From: Priestia aryabhattai
GTDB taxonomy: Bacteria; Bacillota; Bacilli; Bacillales; Bacillaceae_H
Reading direction: 5' to 3'
Length of the DNA stretch: 64,000 nt
NCBI RefSeq assembly: GCF_023715685.1
Contig: NZ_JAMBOQ010000004.1
Coordinates: 248,001-312,000 of the forward strand
In this document: positions 58,846-64,000 of the stretch, piece after piece
How positions within the stretch are numbered: position 1 is the stretch's first letter
Layout of the letters: every line of letters begins with the position of its first letter
The notes under the pieces: model-generated
What the model was told of the DNA's origin: nothing
The model's database searches: none
Seen by the model: the letters and a program-made list of their open reading frames with translations, nothing else
Position numbers and translations under genes: made by a program

Positions 58846-60247
58846 ATGAACCACGAGCAACTCTATATCACAGATGAAACGGTCATTGAACATATTGTCT
58901 CTACGCAAAAGCAATATTTCTATGCGCAAAAGACAAAAAGTATCAACAGCCGTATTCAAGCGCTGAATAAGCTCAGAGACGTAGTCAAACAAAACGAGCA
59001 GAGAATTATGGATGCTTTAAAACAAGATTTAAATAAATCTGAAGTAGAGGCTTACACGTCGGAAATTGGGATTTTACTAGAGGAAATTCGATTTACGCTT
59101 AAACATTTAGCAAAATGGATGAAGCCTAAAAAAGTAAAAACCGCTTTAACACACGTGGGTTCTAAAGGGAAAATCGTTCCTGAACCGTATGGAGTAGCGC
59201 TAATTATTGCCCCGTGGAACTATCCGTTTCAATTAGCGCTGTCTCCTTTAGTAGGAGCGATTGCCGCTGGGAACACGGCTGTTATTAAGCCTTCTGAATT
59301 AACGCCTAGCGTATCTCGCGTTATACAAGAATTACTAGCTGAGGCTTTTGATCCAGCATTTGTGACGGTGATTGAAGGCGCTGTAGACACCACAAGCCCG
59401 CTTTTAAAACAGCCCCTTGATTATATTTTCTTTACGGGAAGTGTAAATGTAGGGAAAATTATTATGCAAGAAGCAGGGAAGCAGCTTATTCCCGTCACGC
59501 TTGAACTAGGCGGAAAAAGTCCGTGTATTGTACATGAAGATGCAAACCTAGATCTTGCAGCAAAAAGAATTATATTTGGCAAAGGAATGAATGCAGGCCA
59601 AACGTGTGTTGCTCCTGATTATTTGCTCGTTCATAAAAAAGTGAAAGCGCAGCTGGTGGAGAAACTTCGCGAAGCGATTTATCAATTTTACGGTAGTAAT
59701 CCGCTTGAAAGCGACCGCTACGGCCGTATTGTCAGTGAGCGCCATTTTACTCGGTTAGTTGAGTTTTTAAAAGACGGAAACGCTATAATTGGAGACGGGT
59801 ACAATAAAAACACGCTAACAATAGAACCTACGGTGTTAAGTGAAGTAAGCTGGACATCAGATGTCATGCAAGAAGAAATCTTTGGGCCTATTCTTCCTAT
59901 GACTGAATACGAAAAACTAGACGAAGTAATTCATAAAGTTCAAGAAAAAGCTAAGCCGTTAGCTCTTTACTTATTTACAGAAAGTGAAGATGTACAAAAC
60001 TTCATAACGGAGCGTCTTTCGTTTGGAGGAGGGCTGTATAAATGATACGCTTATGCATATCGCTCCGCCATACTTGCCGTTTGGCGGAGTAGGAGAAAGC
60101 GGTACGGGTCAATATCATGGAAAAGACAGCTTTCAGACATTTTCTCATTTTAAAAGCATGCTGTCTCAAACAACCAAGTTTGATTTGTCATTCCGCTATC
60201 CTTCGGAGAAACAAAACTTGAAAATGATCAAAAAAATATTGAAATAA
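58846..60247 (+). pseudogene. Aldehyde dehydrogenase, frameshifted near the C-terminus
   Basis: From ATG 58846 (AGGGAG upstream) the frame has the whole catalytic core: PWNYPFQLALSPL, LELGGKSPCIV with the catalytic Glu, and GMNAGQTCVAP with the catalytic Cys. At about 60030 the sequence GGAGGAGGGCTG shifts the frame and stops at 60045. The family-typical end ([30 protein letters not shown]) continues in another frame to 60247. One extra G would explain it. YwdH/AldX-type (fatty-aldehyde) class. Confidence 0.85.
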
Positions 60248-60273
60248 AAGAGCCTCCTGATAGAAGGCTCTTT
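60246..60273. terminator. Bidirectional terminator between ALDH and tenA
   Basis: AAAGAGCCT...AGGCTCTTT stem. Confidence 0.75.
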
Positions 60274-60275
60274 CG

Positions 60276-60965
60276 TTATTTTGAAAGTGAAAGCTGAGAA
60301 AGCGGCCATTTTTCTTGCGTATACGCCATTTCCCAAAATAAATACTCCAGTTCACAGCTTTTGATGAAGTGATCTTTCATACGATTACGTTCTTCTTCAG
60401 TCGCTTGTTCGGCAAGTTCATCAAGCTTGTTACAAAACCATTGTGTTGTGCCATTCATTTCTTCATTATTATAAAACTGAATCCATTCATAAAAAGGATG
60501 AGAAGGAGATGGATTTACTTGTTCTGTAATGCGCTGGCCAATTTCAACGTACGTCCACGGACATGGAAGGAGCACTGCAATGATTTCCGCTAAGCTGCCT
60601 GTATGCGCAACGCTCATCATATGATTAATATAGTGACTGGCCGTCGGTGAAAGCGTCTCAGTGTGAAGGTCTTCATAACGTACGCCTGCTACTTCACAAA
60701 AATTATTGTGAGGGTGTACTTCACTATGTAATACCGTAGAAATGCCGGCATTAAAGGCTTCCATTTCGGTACGCGTGCGGCATTTTGTTAAAGCAGCGCC
60801 GTAAATGCGGACAAATGCTGTTAAGTATTCGTAATCTTGAGAAACGTAGTGAATAAGCGCTTCTTTTGGTACGTTTCCTTCAGCGATTCCTTTAATAAAA
60901 GGATGGTTAAAAATTGCTTCGTAAATATAGTTTGCTTCTTGTCTTAATTGAGATGAAAATGACAT
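60276..60965 (-). CDS. tenA: Thiaminase II / aminopyrimidine aminohydrolase
   Basis: 229 aa. TenA salvages thiamine by hydrolysing aminopyrimidine breakdown products. Catalytic Cys135 (LLPCPWTY) and the C-terminal Glu in ELEYLFWEMAY are present, with the N-terminal DYEYL region. ATG 60965 is 6 nt after GGAGG. A TPP riboswitch with terminator lies upstream on the same strand. No other thiamine gene is next to it here. Confidence 0.95.
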   Translation of the reverse strand: MSFSSQLRQEANYIYEAIFNHPFIKGIAEGNVPKEALIHYVSQDYEYLTAFVRIYGAALTKCRTRTEMEAFNAGISTVLHSEVHPHNNFCEVAGVRYEDLHTETLSPTASHYINHMMSVAHTGSLAEIIAVLLPCPWTYVEIGQRITEQVNPSPSHPFYEWIQFYNNEEMNGTTQWFCNKLDELAEQATEEERNRMKDHFIKSCELEYLFWEMAYTQEKWPLSQLSLSK

Positions 60966-61009
60966 CAAAATCCTCCTTTAATATGAGGAAGTCACAAACA
61001 AGCACATAA

Positions 61010-61044
61010 AGGAAATAAAAAACACTCCGTTTATAAACGGAGTG
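61010..61044 (-). terminator. Riboswitch-controlled terminator upstream of tenA
   Basis: On the minus strand, a perfect CACTCCGTTTA/TAAACGGAGTG hairpin (61023-61044) is followed by T6. Its 5' arm overlaps TTTGCCACT, which can instead pair with AGTGGCAA at the 3' end of the aptamer. Confidence 0.85.
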
Positions 61045-61071
61045 GCAAAGGACAGTAAAAAACTGAACATT

Positions 61072-61153
61072 GCCACTTTCCTACGCTGGTATGAGCCAGA
61101 TCAGGTTCAAAGGGATCAAGAAAACTTGTCTCAGCCGGTGGGCACCCCTAGTG
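61072..61153 (-). ncRNA. TPP riboswitch (THI element)
   Basis: On the minus strand it reads ACTAGGGGTGCC, then CTGAGA, then GATCC..GAACCTGATCTGG and CATACCAGCGTAGGAAAGTGG, the conserved THI box core. With the downstream hairpin at 61023-61044 it should stop tenA transcription when thiamine pyrophosphate is plentiful. Confidence 0.95.
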
Positions 61154-61385
61154 GACTTCCTATTAACCTATCTTTAACTTACCATATATTCTGAAAAATA
61201 GAAAGCGTTATGGGAAATTGTGCCCTAACCGTTTTTATCTCTTAAAGAGGTAGCTTCTTTAAGCTATTTTTAATCATTTTTGTTTGAAAATGCATATTTT
61301 TAGGGAAGAAGAGGTATTAATGAAGGGAAGAGCCGTTTTCGTCTCCCAAACATTCCTATATAAATAGAAGAAAGGAGAGAATAAA

Positions 61386-62132
61386 ATGGCAAAATTTCGT
61401 TTGTATGCTGTATTAAATACAGTAGGCTTGGCTATTACACTACTTGTGAATTATTTAGCAAATGCCATTCCGATAGGAGGCAAAACAACGGGAGAGGCTT
61501 CTGCGCAAGTTCCTACGTTGTTTACACCAGCGGGTTATGCCTTTGCTATCTGGGGCGTTATTTATTTGTTATTAACTATTTGGGTTATACGTCAATTTTT
61601 TGCAAGAGAAGACCAAAAGGAAATATACGCACGTATCGGCATTTGGTTTTTTCTAAACTGTTTGTTAAATAGTGCGTGGATTTTTATTTTCCAAAACGAT
61701 AACTATAAGTTATCACTTTTAGTTATATTCTTGATCTTAGGGACATTAATGATTGTGTATTCCATTATTCAGCATTCTCGGATGACAACATGGTTTATGC
61801 GTCTGCCGATTTCTCTTTATCTTGGATGGATTTCTGTTGCGACTATTGTCAATGTGTTTGTCGTATTTCAAGCAAATGGAATACAGCACTTACTTGGCCT
61901 AAATGAGTTAGCTTGGACCATTATTATGCTGCTGGTAGGAGCTGCGCTGGGCATTGCGTTTACATTAAAAAAACGAGACGCTGTTTATCCGCTTGTTTTT
62001 ATTTGGGCTTATATTGCCATTGCAGTGAAACAAAGTGGAAATCAGCCAATTGTAATTACTGTTATCATTTCAGTTGTTTTATTAGCAATTGCTATTATTG
62101 TGGGGCTGATTAAACGCTATAGACGTTTTTAA
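61386..62132 (+). CDS. TspO/MBR-like tryptophan-rich membrane protein
   Basis: 248 aa with about seven helices. The strings FTPAGYAFAIWGVIYLLLT, NCLLNSAWIFIF and SLYLGWISVATIVN are the usual TspO core, though TspO itself has five helices and about 160 aa. This longer version is common in Bacilli and is usually called tryptophan-rich sensory protein. AAAGGAGAG precedes the ATG. Function and ligand unknown. Confidence 0.8.
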   Translation: MAKFRLYAVLNTVGLAITLLVNYLANAIPIGGKTTGEASAQVPTLFTPAGYAFAIWGVIYLLLTIWVIRQFFAREDQKEIYARIGIWFFLNCLLNSAWIFIFQNDNYKLSLLVIFLILGTLMIVYSIIQHSRMTTWFMRLPISLYLGWISVATIVNVFVVFQANGIQHLLGLNELAWTIIMLLVGAALGIAFTLKKRDAVYPLVFIWAYIAIAVKQSGNQPIVITVIISVVLLAIAIIVGLIKRYRRF

Positions 62133-62136
62133 AAAG

Positions 62137-62168
62137 AAGCTCTAGCTTTTGTAAGCTAGAGCTTTTTA
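62137..62168. terminator. Terminator after the TspO-like gene
   Basis: Perfect 12-bp AAGCTCTAGCTT/AAGCTAGAGCTT stem, T5 tail. It also overlaps the end of the small minus-strand gene. Confidence 0.85.
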
Positions 62169-62269
62169 TGATGCTCTTTTGATTGTAAAAAAGCAGCTGT
62201 AAAAGCAATTAAGCTAATTAAAATACCAAAAGGAACAACAATTGGTACGAATGATAAAATAAATGTCAT
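62156..62269 (-). CDS. Small single-helix membrane protein, 37 aa
   Basis: ATG 62269 on the minus strand follows GGAGG with an 8-nt spacing. The product is one hydrophobic helix (ILSFVPIVVPFGILISLIAF) and a short charged tail (KEHHKKL). Its stop lies inside the shared terminator. Unknown function; too short for usual ORF limits. Confidence 0.5.
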   Translation of the reverse strand: MTFILSFVPIVVPFGILISLIAFTAAFLQSKEHHKKL

Positions 62270-62436
62270 AAGTGTAACCTCCATGTTGCATCGGTGCATA
62301 ATGAAAAATTCAATTTTTTTAAATTGAAGTTCCGCTATTATAGTATGCTAGGCTTTATGTTTGGAGCCTATATGTTTAGAAATAAACGAAAAAGGCAAAA
62401 CACGTTACATATAGGTTATATATAGGAGGAGTTAAA

Positions 62437-62619
62437 GTGGAAACATATATCGTGGCTTACACAGATAAAGATGATATGGAATATAAACAAGTAACGTGCG
62501 AGAGTTATGAGGATGCAGAGCGTACGGTTCTTCGTTTAGAAAGAGAAGGGCATATGCATATTGAAGAAATATCAAATCACGAAGCTTATCGTGGAGACGA
62601 ATCATCGTACAGAGAATAA
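62437..62619 (+). CDS. Small uncharacterised protein, 60 aa
   Basis: GTG 62437 behind AGGAGGAG. Acidic alpha/beta product (starts METYIVAYTDKDDMEYKQVT) with no membrane segment; a terminator follows at once. Family not recognised. Confidence 0.65.
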   Translation: METYIVAYTDKDDMEYKQVTCESYEDAERTVLRLEREGHMHIEEISNHEAYRGDESSYRE

Positions 62620-62644
62620 TAGTTGAATAAAAAGACCGAGCCTA

Positions 62645-62678
62645 AAATGAAGAAGCCGCTGCTTCTTCATTTTTTTAT
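62645..62678 (+). terminator. Terminator after the 60-aa gene
   Basis: AATGAAGAAGC...GCTTCTTCATT followed by T7. Confidence 0.85.
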
Positions 62679-62789
62679 AGAGATATCATTTTATAGAAAA
62701 AAGTAAAACGGGAATGATTTTCTTCTGCATTTATGGTACAGTACTAATCAGGTGAGTTTTGAGTTTAGAAGAGGAGAGAGTAACATTAT

Positions 62790-64000
62790 ATGAGTAAAGG
62801 AAATCAGTGGTCTTCACGCCTCGGTTTTATTTTAGCATCTGCTGGGGCAGCAATTGGTCTAGGAGCGATATGGAAATTTCCATACGTAACGGGAACCAGT
62901 GGCGGTGGAGCGTTTTTTGCGTTGTTTATTTTATTCACGATTTTTATTGGACTGCCTCTGCTGTTGGCAGAATTTATCATTGGAAGACATACGGGAAAAG
63001 AAGCGATTAGTGCTTATAAGGCAATTGCTCCAAAGTCCGCTTGGGTATGGATTGGTAGGCTAGGAGTACTCAGCTGTGTCGTGTTGCTTTCCTTTTACAG
63101 CGTCGTTGGCGGCTGGGTGATTTTATATACGATTATGAGCGTAACCGGTATGCTAAGCGGAAAAGAGTACGGGCCGCTGTTTAATGCCGTCATTAGTCAA
63201 CCTTATGTAGTATTAGGTGCACAGGCGCTGTTTTTATTAATTACAGTGTTTGTTATTTCAAAAGGCGTACAAAAAGGAATAGAGCGTGCTAATAAATACA
63301 TGATGCCGCTATTATTTATCTGTTTTATCATTATCGTTGTTCGCTCTTTAACATTAGACGGGGCTTTAGAAGGAGTAAAATTCTTTTTAAAACCGGATTT
63401 TTCAGCCATTACAGGGTCATCTATTCTCTATGCGCTTGGCCAGTCGTTTTTCTCGCTTTGCGTGGGGTTATCCTGCATGGTGACATATAGCTCTTATTTA
63501 GGGAAAAAAGTAAGCTTGACGCGTTCTGCAGGCACCATCGCTATTTTGAACTTGTTTGTTTCACTGCTAGCGGGCTTAGCTATTTTTCCGGCTGTTTTTT
63601 CGTTTGGATTAAAGCCAACCGAAGGGCCTGGACTTTTGTTTGTTGTTTTGCCAACAGTATTTGAGAAGATGCCGTTTGGTACCGTCTTTTTAGCGCTGTT
63701 TTTAATTTTATTTCTGTTTGCTACGCTTACGTCTGCTTTTTCACTGCTGGAAATTATTGTAGCTGCTTTAACCAAAGACGATCAAACAAAACGAACTCGC
63801 TACGCTTCTTTGTCAGGGGTTCTTGTGTTTATAGTAGGCATTCCATCAGCGCTTTCGTTTGGTGTGCTAAAACACATCTCGCTTTTTGGCAGAAGTATAT
63901 TTGACGTAGCTGACTTTTTTGTGAGCAATTTAATGCTGCCTCTTGGAAGTTTAGCCATTGCGATTTTTGTGACATTTAAAATGAAAAAAGAAGCCGTGTA
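62790..64000 (+). CDS. Sodium-dependent NSS-family transporter (partial, right edge)
   Basis: It starts at ATG 62790 behind GAGGAGAG and stays open to the window end (403 codons). The N-terminus [29 protein letters not shown] is the neurotransmitter:sodium symporter signature with Na1/Na2 site residues, and [20 protein letters not shown] is the unwound helix 6 region. Bacterial members (YocR/YhdH type) take up amino acids with sodium. The substrate is not readable here. The C-terminal helices lie beyond the window. Confidence 0.92.
   Translation, partial: MSKGNQWSSRLGFILASAGAAIGLGAIWKFPYVTGTSGGGAFFALFILFTIFIGLPLLLAEFIIGRHTGKEAISAYKAIAPKSAWVWIGRLGVLSCVVLLSFYSVVGGWVILYTIMSVTGMLSGKEYGPLFNAVISQPYVVLGAQALFLLITVFVISKGVQKGIERANKYMMPLLFICFIIIVVRSLTLDGALEGVKFFLKPDFSAITGSSILYALGQSFFSLCVGLSCMVTYSSYLGKKVSLTRSAGTIAILNLFVSLLAGLAIFPAVFSFGLKPTEGPGLLFVVLPTVFEKMPFGTVFLALFLILFLFATLTSAFSLLEIIVAALTKDDQTKRTRYASLSGVLVFIVGIPSALSFGVLKHISLFGRSIFDVADFFVSNLMLPLGSLAIAIFVTFKMKKEAV

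Noticed and set aside
1..64000. CRISPR arrays, insertion sequences, prophage blocks, tRNA/rRNA genes
   Set aside because: None seen: no regularly spaced repeats, no transposase or integrase frames, no tRNA-like cloverleaf noticed by eye.

Overview
The window looks like a chromosomal segment of a low-GC, endospore-forming Bacillaceae, most like Priestia (Bacillus) megaterium. This rests on the low GC content, strong GGAGG ribosome-binding sites with frequent GTG/TTG starts, an SspH-type spore protein, and B. subtilis-like gene families (YdbS/YdbT, GltC/GltAB, FruRKA, TenA, YusW, YkcB/YkcC). I saw no phage, transposase, CRISPR array, rRNA or tRNA. The species is inferred from gene content only.

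Layout. 1-6.4 kb: start of a LOG-family gene (left edge, minus), an ACT-domain malic enzyme behind a promoter with a perfect cre site, the YdbS/YdbT pair behind a textbook SigW promoter, D-serine dehydratase, a CWC zinc-type protein and a PfkB kinase. 6.4-14.3 kb: heme O synthase, poly-gamma-glutamate hydrolase, a methyltransferase, a CcpA-type orphan transcription unit, a MerR regulator and several small proteins including SspH. 13.4-20.5 kb: gltC and gltAB. 20.5-28 kb: Staygreen homologue, an alpha/beta hydrolase, folD under a PurR-type site, a phospholipase D/cardiolipin synthase-like protein, a structured dispersed repeat, and a parvovirus-VP1-like phospholipase A2. 28-32.3 kb: MarR plus LrgA/LrgB, an RsbR-type STAS protein and acetyltransferase/membrane genes.

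32.5-39.2 kb is a coherent module: a GT-C glycosyltransferase, a GT2 polyprenyl-phosphate glycosyltransferase, a GtrA flippase-type protein and a UTP-glucose-1-phosphate uridylyltransferase, followed by a two-component system. The promoters of the glycosylation operon and of the two-component system share the same 11-bp tandem repeat. 39.2-41.4 kb holds a complex leader region: a cysteine-rich leader peptide before a YezD-type gene, two copies of an unrecognised hairpin element, a C8-tract terminator and an FbpA-like gene, then fabH behind a FapR-type operator. 41.5-46 kb: a second two-component system whose kinase is frameshifted in a G tract, and a LanFEG-like ABC exporter.

46-64 kb: YitT and YolD family proteins, the fructose operon fruRKA, aspartokinase, two lipoproteins (YusW-like and Cu/Zn superoxide dismutase), a CrtN/CrtI-like FAD desaturase (frameshifted), a MerR/coiled-coil protein, an SDR-ArsR-aldehyde dehydrogenase operon (dehydrogenase frameshifted) with a clear operator, tenA under a TPP riboswitch, a TspO-like protein and the start of an NSS sodium symporter running off the right edge.

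Most promising for novelty: (i) the yezD/fbpA leader region with its cysteine-rich uORF and duplicated hairpin element; (ii) the CcpA-box-overlapped promoter at 9403-9431 that drives a ~255-nt unit with no convincing ORF; (iii) the shared direct-repeat operator linking the glycosylation operon to the neighbouring response regulator. Three single-base frameshifts in one 64-kb window mean that sequence quality or recent gene decay should be checked. All operator calls are by eye against remembered consensus sequences; no database search was possible.
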